From NCBI GenBank assembly GCA_934339005.1, contig CAKRHR010000008.1, positions 19,980 through 83,979 on the forward strand: DNA of 64,000 bases, in the 5' to 3' direction. A program made the translations under genes and the position numbers. The stretch comes from an uncultured Catenibacillus sp. GTDB lineage: Bacteria > Bacillota > Clostridia > Lachnospirales > Lachnospiraceae. Positions 52,737 through 61,340 of this stretch are shown one piece after another; positions within the stretch are counted from its first letter, which is position 1, and each line of letters opens with the position of its first letter. The notes beneath the pieces are model-generated. The model ran no database searches. It was not told where the DNA came from and was given only the letters and a program-made list of their open reading frames with translations.

Positions 52737-54029
52737 ATGGAACAATATATAATTAAAGGCGGCAATTCACTTGTCGGCGAAGTTACCATCGGTGGTGCGA
52801 AGAATGCAGCACTTGGTATTCTTGCAGCAGCAGTGATGACTGATCAGACAGTCAATATTGATAATTTACCGAATGTTCGCGATATAAATGTTTTGTTGCA
52901 GGCTATAGCTTCAATTGGTGCAGATGTGCATAGAGTTGATGATAATACAGTAAAGATTAATGCAGAAAATGCAGCACCGACAAGTATTGATGATGGTTTT
53001 ATCCGTAAAATCAGAGCATCTTACTACCTGCTTGGTGCCTGTCTTGGAAAATACAAGCATGCAGAAGTTGCACTCCCAGGTGGATGCAATATCGGCAGCA
53101 GACCAATTGACCAGCATTTAAAAGGCTTCAGAGCACTTGGTGCAAATGTGCGCATTGAAGGCGGTATGATTATTGCCGATGCCGAAGAATTAAGAGGCGC
53201 ACATATTTATTTTGACGTTGTGACTGTAGGTGCGACGATTAACGTCATGCTTGCAGCAACATTGGCTAATGGCTATACGATACTTGAGAACGCAGCTAAA
53301 GAGCCACATATCGTGGATGTAGCGAATTTCCTGAACAGTATGGGTGCCAACATCAAGGGCGCCGGTACAGATGTGATTCGTATCCGTGGTGTGCAGAAGC
53401 TTCACGGTGCAGATTACACGATTATTCCTGACCAGATTGAAGCAGGTACATTTATGTGTGCAGCCGTTGCGACCAAAGGCGATATTACAGTGAAAAATGT
53501 TATCCCTAAACACCTTGAATCTATCAGTGCGAAGCTGTACGAGATGGGTGCAACGATTGAGGAGATGGATGATGCAGTGCGTGTTGTTGCGCCTGAGAGA
53601 ACAAGACCGACGAATATCAAGACATTGCCATATCCGGGATTTCCGACAGATATGCAGCCGCAGATGGCAGTAACTTTGGCACTGGCGCATGGCACAAGTA
53701 TTGTGACAGAGAGTATTTTTGAGAACCGTTTCAAATACGTGGATGAACTCACACGCATGGGCGGTACGATTAAAGTTGAAGGCAACACAGCAGTGATCGC
53801 AGGTGTTGAGGGTTTAAAGGGCGCCAACATCAGTGCACCGGACTTAAGAGCAGGTGCAGCACTTGTCATTGCAGGTCTGGCAGCGTCCGGATTTACATGC
53901 ATTGACGGCATTGAATATATCCAGAGGGGCTATGAGAATTTTGAAGGCAAGATTCGCAGCCTTGGAGGCATCATCGAGAAAGTCAATGATGAGAAAGATA
54001 TTCAGAAATTTAAATTAAAAATAGGTTGA
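52737..54029 (+). CDS. murA: UDP-N-acetylglucosamine 1-carboxyvinyltransferase
   Basis: The first committed enzyme of peptidoglycan synthesis, adding enolpyruvate from PEP to UDP-GlcNAc; 430 aa. Lys22 and Asn23 lie in 'IGGAKNAALG'. The catalytic Cys117 is in 'ALPGGCNIGSRPID', so fosfomycin sensitivity at this target is expected. Also present are 'YPGFPTDMQPQ' with the conserved Asp, and 'DLRAGAALVIAGLAA'. It has its own promoter; the metK promoter overlaps its stop codon. Confidence 0.96.
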   Translation: MEQYIIKGGNSLVGEVTIGGAKNAALGILAAAVMTDQTVNIDNLPNVRDINVLLQAIASIGADVHRVDDNTVKINAENAAPTSIDDGFIRKIRASYYLLGACLGKYKHAEVALPGGCNIGSRPIDQHLKGFRALGANVRIEGGMIIADAEELRGAHIYFDVVTVGATINVMLAATLANGYTILENAAKEPHIVDVANFLNSMGANIKGAGTDVIRIRGVQKLHGADYTIIPDQIEAGTFMCAAVATKGDITVKNVIPKHLESISAKLYEMGATIEEMDDAVRVVAPERTRPTNIKTLPYPGFPTDMQPQMAVTLALAHGTSIVTESIFENRFKYVDELTRMGGTIKVEGNTAVIAGVEGLKGANISAPDLRAGAALVIAGLAASGFTCIDGIEYIQRGYENFEGKIRSLGGIIEKVNDEKDIQKFKLKIG

Positions 54030-54054
54030 TTTTATGCTATAAAAGGCATATAAT
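54026..54054 (+). promoter_or_regulatory. metK promoter overlapping the murA stop
   Basis: TTGATT (54026-54031), 17-nt spacer, perfect TATAAT (54049-54054), about 33 nt before the riboswitch. Confidence 0.6.
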
Positions 54055-54086
54055 GAAAACCACTGTGGAACAACATAAAGATAAAA

Positions 54087-54187
54087 CCCTATTATTCAGA
54101 GCAATGGAGACCAAGGATCGAAGAAATTGCGGCAACCCCGGCAACGGAAGGTGCCAACCTGAGCGAGTAACCTCGAACAATGATAGG
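54087..54187 (+). promoter_or_regulatory. SAM-I riboswitch (S-box) controlling metK
   Basis: Core S-box features: P1 CCTATTATT with AATGATAGG (54088-54096, 54179-54187); CAGAGCAAT opening P2 with ATTGC; the GGAGA...CGAAGAA kink-turn; GCGGCAACC; GGTGCC; and a CGAG-TAAC-CTCG P4 hairpin. It is followed by an intrinsic terminator at 54203-54229, so S-adenosylmethionine binding should stop transcription before metK, whose product makes SAM. Confidence 0.93.
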
Positions 54188-54202
54188 ATTTGATACGTTA
54201 TC

Positions 54203-54229
54203 AAGTCCGTCATTTTGACGGACTTTTTT
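54203..54229 (+). terminator. Riboswitch expression-platform terminator
   Basis: AAGTCCGTC (54203-54211) with GACGGACTT (54217-54225), 5-nt loop, then a T-run. A small TGATA-CGT-TATCA hairpin lies between it and P1. Confidence 0.9.
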
Positions 54230-54384
54230 AATACTATTTTTAAACTATTTAACCTGATAACTTATTTATGATGCTGGCAAAGACATTATCGTGCAGGCAC
54301 GAACGGAGTTTTGAATATTTGACTCTGATATCAAAAATTAAATTTCTGCCAGCGCACCATACACGATTTTCTAAGGAGGAAAAC

Positions 54385-55572
54385 ATGGAAAAACGTTTAT
54401 TTACATCAGAATCCGTTACTGAAGGCCATCCAGATAAGATGTGCGATGCCATCTCAGATGCGATTCTGGACGCATTAATGGAAAAAGACCCTATGAGCCG
54501 CGTAGCTTGTGAAACATGTACAACAACAGGCCTTGTTATGGTTATGGGTGAGATTACAACAAACGCATATGTAGACATTCAGAAGATTGTCAGAGATACA
54601 ATTACAGAGATTGGCTACACACGAGCAAAATACGGCTTTGATGCCACAACCTGCGGTGTACTTGTAACACTTGATGAACAGTCATCAGATATCGCTATGG
54701 GTGTTGATAAAGCCCTTGAAGCTAAAGAGAACAAGATGAGCGATGAAGAAATCGACGCCATTGGTGCCGGTGACCAGGGTATGATGTTTGGTTATGCAAC
54801 AAACGAAACAGAAGAATATATGCCATACCCAATCATGTTAGCTCACAAACTTGCACTTCAGCTTACAAAAGTTCGTAAAGACGGTACACTGACTTACCTT
54901 CGCCCAGACGGCAAGACACAGGTCACAGTTGAATACGATGAAGATGGCAAGCCATTCAGATTAGATGCAGTTGTATTATCTACACAGCATGATGAGAATG
55001 TTACACAGGAACAGATTCATAAAGATATCAAGAAATACGTTTTTGATGAGATTCTTCCACAGGATATGGTGGATGATGAAACTAAATTCTTCATCAATCC
55101 TACAGGACGTTTCGTAATCGGCGGACCTCACGGCGACAGTGGTCTGACAGGCCGTAAGATCATCGTAGACACATACGGTGGTTATGCACGTCACGGCGGC
55201 GGTGCTTTCTCAGGTAAAGACTGTACAAAGGTTGACCGTTCTGCAGCTTATGCAGCAAGATACGTTGCAAAGAACCTCGTGGCAGCAGGTCTTGCAGATA
55301 AATGTGAGATTCAGTTATCTTACGCTATCGGTGTTGCACATCCAACATCTATCATGGTTGATACATTTGGTACAGGCAAACTTGAAGACCACAGACTGGT
55401 TGAAATTATCAGAGAAAACTTTGACTTAAGACCAGCAGGTATCATCAAGATGCTTGACTTAAGACGTCCTATCTACAAACAGACAGCAGCTTACGGACAC
55501 TTCGGAAGAAATGACCTTAACCTGCCATGGGAAAAACTTGATAAAGTAGAAGATCTTAAGAAATATCTTTAA
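54385..55572 (+). CDS. metK: S-adenosylmethionine synthetase
   Basis: Makes SAM from methionine and ATP; 395 aa. N-terminal 'TSESVTEGHPDKMCDAISD', the 'GAGDQGMMFGYATNET' signature, 'GRFVIGGPHGDSGLTGRKII', and the P-loop-like 'GGGAFSGKD'. The ATG at 54385 follows AAGGAGG and gives the normal N-terminus; an in-frame ATG 117 nt upstream lies in the structured leader. Controlled by the SAM-I riboswitch. A bidirectional terminator follows. Confidence 0.97.
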   Translation: MEKRLFTSESVTEGHPDKMCDAISDAILDALMEKDPMSRVACETCTTTGLVMVMGEITTNAYVDIQKIVRDTITEIGYTRAKYGFDATTCGVLVTLDEQSSDIAMGVDKALEAKENKMSDEEIDAIGAGDQGMMFGYATNETEEYMPYPIMLAHKLALQLTKVRKDGTLTYLRPDGKTQVTVEYDEDGKPFRLDAVVLSTQHDENVTQEQIHKDIKKYVFDEILPQDMVDDETKFFINPTGRFVIGGPHGDSGLTGRKIIVDTYGGYARHGGGAFSGKDCTKVDRSAAYAARYVAKNLVAAGLADKCEIQLSYAIGVAHPTSIMVDTFGTGKLEDHRLVEIIRENFDLRPAGIIKMLDLRRPIYKQTAAYGHFGRNDLNLPWEKLDKVEDLKKYL

Positions 55573-55573
55573 T

Positions 55574-55619
55574 AAAATAAGCACTGTTATCCGATATACT
55601 GGATAGCAGTGCTTATTTT
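55574..55619. terminator. Bidirectional terminator between metK and the XRE gene
   Basis: A 19-bp stem with one mismatch (55574-55592 with 55601-55619; core AAGCACTG) and an 8-nt loop, A-rich on one side and T-rich on the other. It overlaps the last codons of the convergent XRE gene. Confidence 0.85.
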
Positions 55620-55858
55620 TGATGTGTGAAAAATTCGTCATAACTGACATTGTAAATATCGTGTAGCGCCTCTAGTTCACTTAAACGAATGGTGTAAGTG
55701 CCAAGTTCAATCTTCGAGTAAATACTTCTGCTGAGATTACAGCCCATTAACTGCATTCTGGCAACGACCTGTTCCTGAGTCAGACCATGAGATTTTCTCA
55801 GGCGTTTTAAATTTTCGGCAAAGAATAACCGGTCCTGTCTGATTTTCTGTTCTTCCAT
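55613..55858 (-). CDS. XRE-family transcriptional regulator
   Basis: An 81-aa single-domain helix-turn-helix protein: 'LKRLRKSHGLTQEQVVARM' and 'SRSIYSKIELGTYTIRLSEL', ending 'LHDIYNVSYDEFF'. CAGGAG lies 7 nt before the ATG. Its gene is divergent from clpB. A TATAAT (55940-55935) with a 17-nt spacer to the palindrome at 55958-55981 suggests that palindrome covers its own -35 region. It may regulate itself and clpB; this is inference from position. Confidence 0.9.
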   Translation of the reverse strand: MEEQKIRQDRLFFAENLKRLRKSHGLTQEQVVARMQLMGCNLSRSIYSKIELGTYTIRLSELEALHDIYNVSYDEFFTHQK

Positions 55859-55957
55859 TGTAAATCTCCTGTCTGTAAAATAGGTCTATGCTACATAGCC
55901 TTTACCATTTGCTAAAAATTATTCGTTAAGCAAGATTATAAATTTTAAAACCTAATA

Positions 55958-55981
55958 TTTTGCGCCATATATAGCGCAAAA
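55958..55981. promoter_or_regulatory. 24-bp palindrome in the XRE-clpB gap (candidate operator)
   Basis: TTTTGCGC at 55958-55965 and GCGCAAAA at 55974-55981 around CATATATA; the two 12-nt halves match at 11 positions. It stands out as GC-containing in an AT-rich gap and overlaps the expected -35 of the XRE gene. Confidence 0.6.
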
Positions 55982-56034
55982 CAAGAAAAGATAAAAAAGT
56001 CGGCTGAAAAATCTAAAAAAATTTAAAAAAGGTG

Positions 56035-56063
56035 TTGACAATAAAAAATATGTTTGTTATATT
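56035..56063 (+). promoter_or_regulatory. clpB promoter
   Basis: A perfect TTGACA (56035-56040), 17-nt spacer, TATATT (56058-56063), 58 nt before the clpB ATG. No CIRCE or CtsR consensus was seen. Confidence 0.75.
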
Positions 56064-56084
56064 ACTAGTAGAACAAATATAACA
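56055..56084. promoter_or_regulatory. Inverted repeat over the clpB -10 region
   Basis: TGTTATAT (56055-56062) and ATATAACA (56077-56084), 14-nt spacer, overlapping the -10 and transcription start. A repressor site here would block clpB initiation. Confidence 0.45.
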
Positions 56085-56121
56085 TGACAATAAGTCATTG
56101 ACATAGATAGGAGGATGACCT

Positions 56122-58725
56122 ATGGACCTGAATAAATTTACACAAAAATCTGTAGAAGCCATTCAGAATTGCCAGAAGCTGGCTTATGAATATGGTAACC
56201 AGGAGATAGACCAGGAACATTTGCTTTACAGCCTTCTGACGATGGAAGATAGTCTGATTGCCAAGTTGATTGGCAAGATGGAGATTAACGACCAGGGATT
56301 CATTAACCAGGCAGAGAAGTTAGTTGCCAAGAGAGTTAAAGTATCCGGTCAGGTACAGGTTTATTTAAGCAGCAGCCTGAATCAGGCATTGATGCAGGCA
56401 GAGGAAGAAGCCAAACAGATGGATGATGAATATGTATCTGTTGAACACTTATTCCTGGCATTACTTGCAAAACCAAACAACGAATTAAAGCAGTTATTTA
56501 AGAACTTTGACATCACGAGAAATAAATTCCTGCAGGCATTATCCACAGTCAGAGGTAACCAGCGTGTGACAAGTGATAATCCTGAAGCAACTTATGACAG
56601 TCTGAAGAAGTACGGTGAAGAACTTGTTGAAAAAGCAAGAAATCAAAAACTTGACCCTGTAATCGGCCGAGATTCTGAGATTCGTAACATCGTGCGTATT
56701 CTTTCCCGTAAGACGAAGAACAACCCGGTATTAATCGGTGAACCTGGTGTTGGTAAGACAGCAGTTATCGAAGGTCTGGCACAGCGTATTGTACGCGGTG
56801 ATGTACCTGAGAACCTTAAGAACAAGAAGATTTTCTCACTGGATATGGGCGCACTTGTTGCAGGTGCGAAGTATCGTGGTGAGTTTGAGGAACGTTTGAA
56901 AGCCGTTCTTGAAGAAGTCCGCAAGAGTGAGGGCGAGATTATCCTGTTTGTTGATGAACTGCATCTGATTGTCGGTGCAGGTAAGACAGACGGTGCGATG
57001 GATGCCGGCAACATGCTTAAACCTATGCTTGCCAGAGGCGAGTTGCATTGTATCGGTGCGACGACTTTGGATGAATACCGTCAGTATATTGAGAAGGATA
57101 AAGCTCTTGAACGTCGTTTCCAGCCGGTTATGGTTGACGAGCCGACCGTAGAAGATACGATTGCAATTTTACGTGGTCTGAAAGAACGTTATGAAGTATT
57201 CCATGGCGTTAAGATTACAGATAATGCACTGATTGCAGCAGCGACATTATCAAACCGTTACATCAGTGACCGTTTCCTTCCGGATAAGGCGATTGACCTT
57301 GTGGATGAAGCGTGCGCGATGATTAAGACAGAACTTGATTCCATGCCGACAGAGCTGGATGAGATTTCAAGAAAGATTATGCAGCTTGAGATTGAAGAAG
57401 CTGCTTTGAAGAAAGAGGATGACCATTTAAGTAAGGAACGTCTGGCAGCTATTCAGGCTGAGATTGCGCAGTTGCGTGATGAGTTCCAGGTTCAGAAAGC
57501 TAAATGGGATGAAGATAAGAAAGCCGTTGAGAGTGTTCAGACATTACGTGAGCAGATTGAAGATCTGAATAAACAGATTGAAAAGGCTCAGAGAGAATAT
57601 GACCTGAACAAGGCTGCTGAATTGCAGTACGGTAAATTACCTGAATTAAAACGCCGTCTGGAGGAAGAAGAAACACACATCCACGGCAGAGAGGATTCGC
57701 TTGTCCGTGAACAGGTCACAGATGAAGAAATCTCAAAGATTGTATCCAGATGGACGGGCATTCCTGTTGCAAAATTGACAGAGAGCGAACGTAACAAGAC
57801 ATTGAATCTTGACAAAGTCCTTCATAAACGTGTCATCGGTCAGGATGAGGGCGTACAGAAGGTCACAGAAGCGATTATCCGTTCCAAAGCAGGTATTAAG
57901 GATGAGAGCAAGCCAATCGGTTCATTTATGTTCCTTGGACCAACTGGTGTAGGTAAGACAGAACTTGCCAAAGCACTTGCAGAGGCTTTGTTTGACGATG
58001 AGAATAATATGGTACGAATCGATATGAGTGAATACATGGAGAAATTCTCGGTGTCTCGTCTGATTGGTGCGCCTCCGGGATATGTTGGTTACGAAGAAGG
58101 CGGTCAGCTGACAGAAGCTGTTCGAAGAAAACCATATTCAGTTGTATTGTTTGATGAAATTGAAAAAGCTCATCCGGATGTATTTAATGTCCTGCTTCAG
58201 GTATTGGATGATGGTCGTATCACAGATTCACAGGGCAGAACTGTGGATTTCAAGAATACGATTCTGATTATGACCTCTAACATTGGTTCATCATATCTGC
58301 TTGAAGGTATCAGCGAGGATGGATCGATTAAACCGGATGCAGAGAATGCAGTTATGGATGATTTGAAACGTCATTTCAGACCTGAATTTTTGAACCGACT
58401 TGATGAGATTATCATGTTCAAGCCACTGGCTAAGGACAACATCAAAGATATCATTGCGATTATGATGGAAAATCTTAACAAACGTATTGCAGACAGAGAG
58501 ATTAGCATCGAACTGACGGATGCGGCAGCAGATTTTGTTGTTGAACATGGCTATGACCCACTGTACGGTGCAAGACCATTGAAGAGATTCCTTCAGAAGC
58601 ATGTGGAAACACTTGCAGGTCGTATGATTCTTGCAGATGAGGTTAAACCACAGGATACGATTGTGATTGATGTGGACAGTGCCGGTGACAATCTGACAGG
58701 CTATGTCCGAAGCATTCAGAACTGA
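56122..58725 (+). CDS. clpB: ATP-dependent chaperone ClpB
   Basis: A class 1 Hsp100 disaggregase of 867 aa: ClpN repeats (1-~145), first AAA module with Walker A 'GEPGVGKTAV' near residue 206 and 'FVDELHLIVGAGKTDGAMDA', a coiled-coil middle domain (~400-525, rich in Glu/Lys/Gln), second AAA module with 'GPTGVGKTELAKALAE' near 606, and the C-terminal 'YGARPLKRFLQKHVE'. The full middle domain separates it from ClpC/ClpA. AGGAGG lies 7 nt before the ATG. It resolubilises aggregated protein with DnaK. Possibly regulated by the divergent XRE protein. Confidence 0.96.
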   Translation: MDLNKFTQKSVEAIQNCQKLAYEYGNQEIDQEHLLYSLLTMEDSLIAKLIGKMEINDQGFINQAEKLVAKRVKVSGQVQVYLSSSLNQALMQAEEEAKQMDDEYVSVEHLFLALLAKPNNELKQLFKNFDITRNKFLQALSTVRGNQRVTSDNPEATYDSLKKYGEELVEKARNQKLDPVIGRDSEIRNIVRILSRKTKNNPVLIGEPGVGKTAVIEGLAQRIVRGDVPENLKNKKIFSLDMGALVAGAKYRGEFEERLKAVLEEVRKSEGEIILFVDELHLIVGAGKTDGAMDAGNMLKPMLARGELHCIGATTLDEYRQYIEKDKALERRFQPVMVDEPTVEDTIAILRGLKERYEVFHGVKITDNALIAAATLSNRYISDRFLPDKAIDLVDEACAMIKTELDSMPTELDEISRKIMQLEIEEAALKKEDDHLSKERLAAIQAEIAQLRDEFQVQKAKWDEDKKAVESVQTLREQIEDLNKQIEKAQREYDLNKAAELQYGKLPELKRRLEEEETHIHGREDSLVREQVTDEEISKIVSRWTGIPVAKLTESERNKTLNLDKVLHKRVIGQDEGVQKVTEAIIRSKAGIKDESKPIGSFMFLGPTGVGKTELAKALAEALFDDENNMVRIDMSEYMEKFSVSRLIGAPPGYVGYEEGGQLTEAVRRKPYSVVLFDEIEKAHPDVFNVLLQVLDDGRITDSQGRTVDFKNTILIMTSNIGSSYLLEGISEDGSIKPDAENAVMDDLKRHFRPEFLNRLDEIIMFKPLAKDNIKDIIAIMMENLNKRIADREISIELTDAAADFVVEHGYDPLYGARPLKRFLQKHVETLAGRMILADEVKPQDTIVIDVDSAGDNLTGYVRSIQN

Positions 58726-58854
58726 TTTACACTGTAAATCCTTATTGTATACGTTCTGTTTCAATCCGCGCAGGGCAGATATTCACTGAATGTCCTGAAC
58801 CTGGCATGAAACTATAAATCAGCTACAAAATTAAATACGAGTAACACGTCTACA

Positions 58855-58888
58855 GACAAAAGGCAGGGATATTTTCCTGCCTTTTGTC
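58855..58888 (+). terminator. Terminator downstream of clpB
   Basis: A perfect 13-bp stem GACAAAAGGCAGG (58855-58867) with its complement (58876-58888), 8-nt loop, T-rich tail. The 336-nt gap 58726-59061 holds this and the promoter at 58910-58938. Confidence 0.85.
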
Positions 58889-58909
58889 GTTCTTTTAGCA
58901 TCTTTATTA

Positions 58910-58938
58910 TTGACGTTTTTTTGTTGGGTGGCTATGAT
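58910..58938 (+). promoter_or_regulatory. Promoter upstream of the pseudouridine synthase gene
   Basis: TTGACG (58910-58915), 17-nt spacer, TATGAT (58933-58938), about 130 nt before the coding start. Confidence 0.6.
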
Positions 58939-59070
58939 AGTAAAGAGAGAACATGAACAATATCATTTTTCTTAAATGAAAAAATGGAGCAGTAACTACA
59001 GGCATATGTCAGAGGCAAATACCTTTGGATTCTGGCATTTGTGCAATGATGCATAGTTACATTGAAAAAT

Positions 59071-59766
59071 ATGACAAATGTAAAGATTTTATATGAAGAC
59101 AAAGACGTTATTGTTGTTGTCAAACCTCCGGGAATGCCTTCTCAGGGCGAGCGCTCATCTGCACTTGATATGGTGAGTTATCTGAAAAATTATTATGGAA
59201 AAAAAGGCAACCGGACACAATACATAGCTGTTGTGCATCGCCTGGACAGACCGGTGGGTGGTGTGATGGTATATGCTAAAAGTCCTGAGGCAGCCAAAAG
59301 ATTAAGTGTGCAGATTCAAAACAGAGATATATCCAAACACTACAAAGCTGTTCTGACAGGACGCTTAAGCGTACCGGATGGCTGTCTTGAAAATTATTTG
59401 AAAAAAGATGCCAGACTGAACCTTTCAAAAATTACTACAGCAGATGATACTCAGGCAAAAATTGCCAGATTAAACTATCATGTTGAAGATGAGATTGAAC
59501 GAGATGGTAAGCTATACAGTCTGGTAGATATAGAACTGCTGACGGGCCGTCACCACCAGATTCGGGTGCAGATGGCTGGCGAAGGCGCAGGTATCTACGG
59601 TGATACAAAATACAATCCGGACTTTCAAAATGTCAAAGGATGGTTTCCGATTGGATTGTTTTCATACAAATTATCATTTGAGCACCCGATAAGCAAAAAA
59701 AGGATGACATTTGAAGAAATACCGGACAGCGAACCATTTGATTTTTTTGATTTGAAGAAAAAATAA
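59071..59766 (+). CDS. RluA-family RNA pseudouridine synthase
   Basis: A 231-aa enzyme converting uridine to pseudouridine in rRNA or tRNA. The catalytic Asp is in 'VVHRLDRPVGGVMVYAKS'; also 'VVKPPGMPSQ', 'LTGRHHQIRVQMA' and 'IYGDTKYN'. There is no S4 domain, so it is a short form. Neither the TTG at 59062 nor the ATG at 59071 has a Shine-Dalgarno; ATG is preferred. The exact target uridine cannot be told. Confidence 0.88.
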   Translation: MTNVKILYEDKDVIVVVKPPGMPSQGERSSALDMVSYLKNYYGKKGNRTQYIAVVHRLDRPVGGVMVYAKSPEAAKRLSVQIQNRDISKHYKAVLTGRLSVPDGCLENYLKKDARLNLSKITTADDTQAKIARLNYHVEDEIERDGKLYSLVDIELLTGRHHQIRVQMAGEGAGIYGDTKYNPDFQNVKGWFPIGLFSYKLSFEHPISKKRMTFEEIPDSEPFDFFDLKKK

Positions 59767-59811
59767 CGGTGTTGTTTGAGTTAAAATTTACATACCGCAG
59801 GAGGCAGGAAA

Positions 59812-60657
59812 ATGATTAGAGAAATAAATTGCACTCAGATTATTGAAAAAATGCGTGAAATGTGCATAGAAGCAACGCATTTTCTTTCAGAGGATATGAA
59901 ACAGGCTTTAAAACAGGCTGTTGAAAAGGAAGAATCACCCCTTGGTAAACAGGTTTTAGACTCTCTGGAGGAAAATCTTAAAATTGCCGGTGAAGACATG
60001 ATTCCGATTTGTCAGGATACAGGTATGGCGATTGTATTTGCCGAGATTGGACAGGATGTGCATATTGTTGGCGGCAATATTGGTGATGCCATCAATGAGG
60101 GTGTGCGTCGAGGCTATGTCGATGGATTTTTAAGAAAATCCGTAGTGAAAGACCCGATTGAACGTGTAAATACAAAAGATAATACACCAGCCATCATTCA
60201 TTACAGCATTGTGCCGGGGGACAAGATTAAACTGACGCTGGCACCAAAGGGTTTTGGCAGTGAAAATATGAGCCGTGTTGTGATGCTTAAGCCTGCAGAT
60301 GGCATCGAGGGTGTCAAAAAAGTTATATTAGATACAGTTGAAGCAGCAGGCCCCAATGCATGTCCACCGCTTGTTGTCGGTGTTGGTATTGGCGGTGATT
60401 TTGAAAAATGCGCTCTCATGGCAAAACATGCACTGACGAGGGCAGCAGGTACACATTCAGAAGTTGCTTATGTGGCAGATCTTGAGAAAGAAATGCTGAC
60501 CAAAATCAATCAGCTTGGCATCGGACCTGGTGGCCTTGGTGGTACGGTAACTGCTCTGGCGGTTAATATTGAAACTTATCCGACACATATTGCAGGACTG
60601 CCTGTTGCTGTGAATATATGCTGCCATGTCAACAGACATGCGGTTCGTGAGATTTAA
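59812..60657 (+). CDS. Class I fumarate hydratase (or tartrate dehydratase), alpha subunit
   Basis: A 281-aa 4Fe-4S hydro-lyase alpha subunit. Conserved cysteines: 'MIPICQDTGMAIVF', 'GPNACPPLVVGVGIGG' and 'VNICCHVNRHA', plus 'LAPKGFGSENMSRVVML'. With the beta subunit 17 nt downstream it forms the split form of the oxygen-sensitive class I fumarase found in anaerobes, interconverting fumarate and malate. Close relatives use tartrate, so the substrate is assigned with moderate certainty. AGGAGGCAGG precedes the ATG. Confidence 0.9.
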   Translation: MIREINCTQIIEKMREMCIEATHFLSEDMKQALKQAVEKEESPLGKQVLDSLEENLKIAGEDMIPICQDTGMAIVFAEIGQDVHIVGGNIGDAINEGVRRGYVDGFLRKSVVKDPIERVNTKDNTPAIIHYSIVPGDKIKLTLAPKGFGSENMSRVVMLKPADGIEGVKKVILDTVEAAGPNACPPLVVGVGIGGDFEKCALMAKHALTRAAGTHSEVAYVADLEKEMLTKINQLGIGPGGLGGTVTALAVNIETYPTHIAGLPVAVNICCHVNRHAVREI

Positions 60658-60674
60658 TAGAGGAGGCATATGCG

Positions 60675-61226
60675 ATGAGTAAGACAATTCATGCACCACT
60701 GTGTGACGATGAAATCAAAACACTGAAATCCGGTGATTATGTTTATATTACAGGAACAATTTATTCTGCAAGAGATGCAGCACATTTAAGAATGTATGAA
60801 GCCATGCAAAAGGGCGAGAAAGTGCCAATGCCGCTTGAAAAGCAGGTTATTTATTATATGGGACCATCACCTGCTCGAGAAGGCAGACCAATCGGCTCAG
60901 CGGGTCCGACAACGAGTAGCCGTATGGACAAATACGCGCCATTATTACTGGACAACGGTTTAAAAGGCATGATTGGTAAGGGAAAACGCAGTGATACAGT
61001 CAAAGAAGCTATTGTGCGCAATGGTTGTGTTTATTTTGCAGCCGTTGGTGGCGCAGGTGCATTATTATCCAAAGCCATCAAATCTTCAGAAGTCATTGCA
61101 TACGATGACCTTGGCACAGAAGCGATTCGAAAGATGAAAGTTGAAAACTTCCCTGCAATCGTTGTCATCGATAAAGATGGCAATAACCTTTACGAAGAAG
61201 TTGTAAAGACTTACCGACATATTTAA
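60675..61226 (+). CDS. Class I fumarate hydratase (or tartrate dehydratase), beta subunit
   Basis: A 183-aa beta subunit: 'LKSGDYVYITGTIYSARDAA', 'YYMGPSPAREGRPIGSAGPT', 'TSSRMDKYAPLLL' and 'AVGGAGALLSKAI', the standard catalytic-site segments supplied by this subunit. GAGGAGG lies before the ATG. Co-transcribed with the alpha subunit. Confidence 0.92.
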   Translation: MSKTIHAPLCDDEIKTLKSGDYVYITGTIYSARDAAHLRMYEAMQKGEKVPMPLEKQVIYYMGPSPAREGRPIGSAGPTTSSRMDKYAPLLLDNGLKGMIGKGKRSDTVKEAIVRNGCVYFAAVGGAGALLSKAIKSSEVIAYDDLGTEAIRKMKVENFPAIVVIDKDGNNLYEEVVKTYRHI

Positions 61227-61340
61227 CATGGGATATAATTATTCAGAATTAATCTTTGGATGCAAGTAGTTTGCATGATTTTTAAAAACTTTGATTAACT
61301 CTGTGCGATAGCTCAATATTTGAAGACGAGGAAAAGAAAA

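Noticed and set aside
56000..56121. CIRCE (HrcA) or CtsR operator at clpB
   Set aside because: Neither TTAGCACTC-N9-GAGTGCTAA nor the GGTCAAA heptad repeat occurs; the repeat present has a different sequence.
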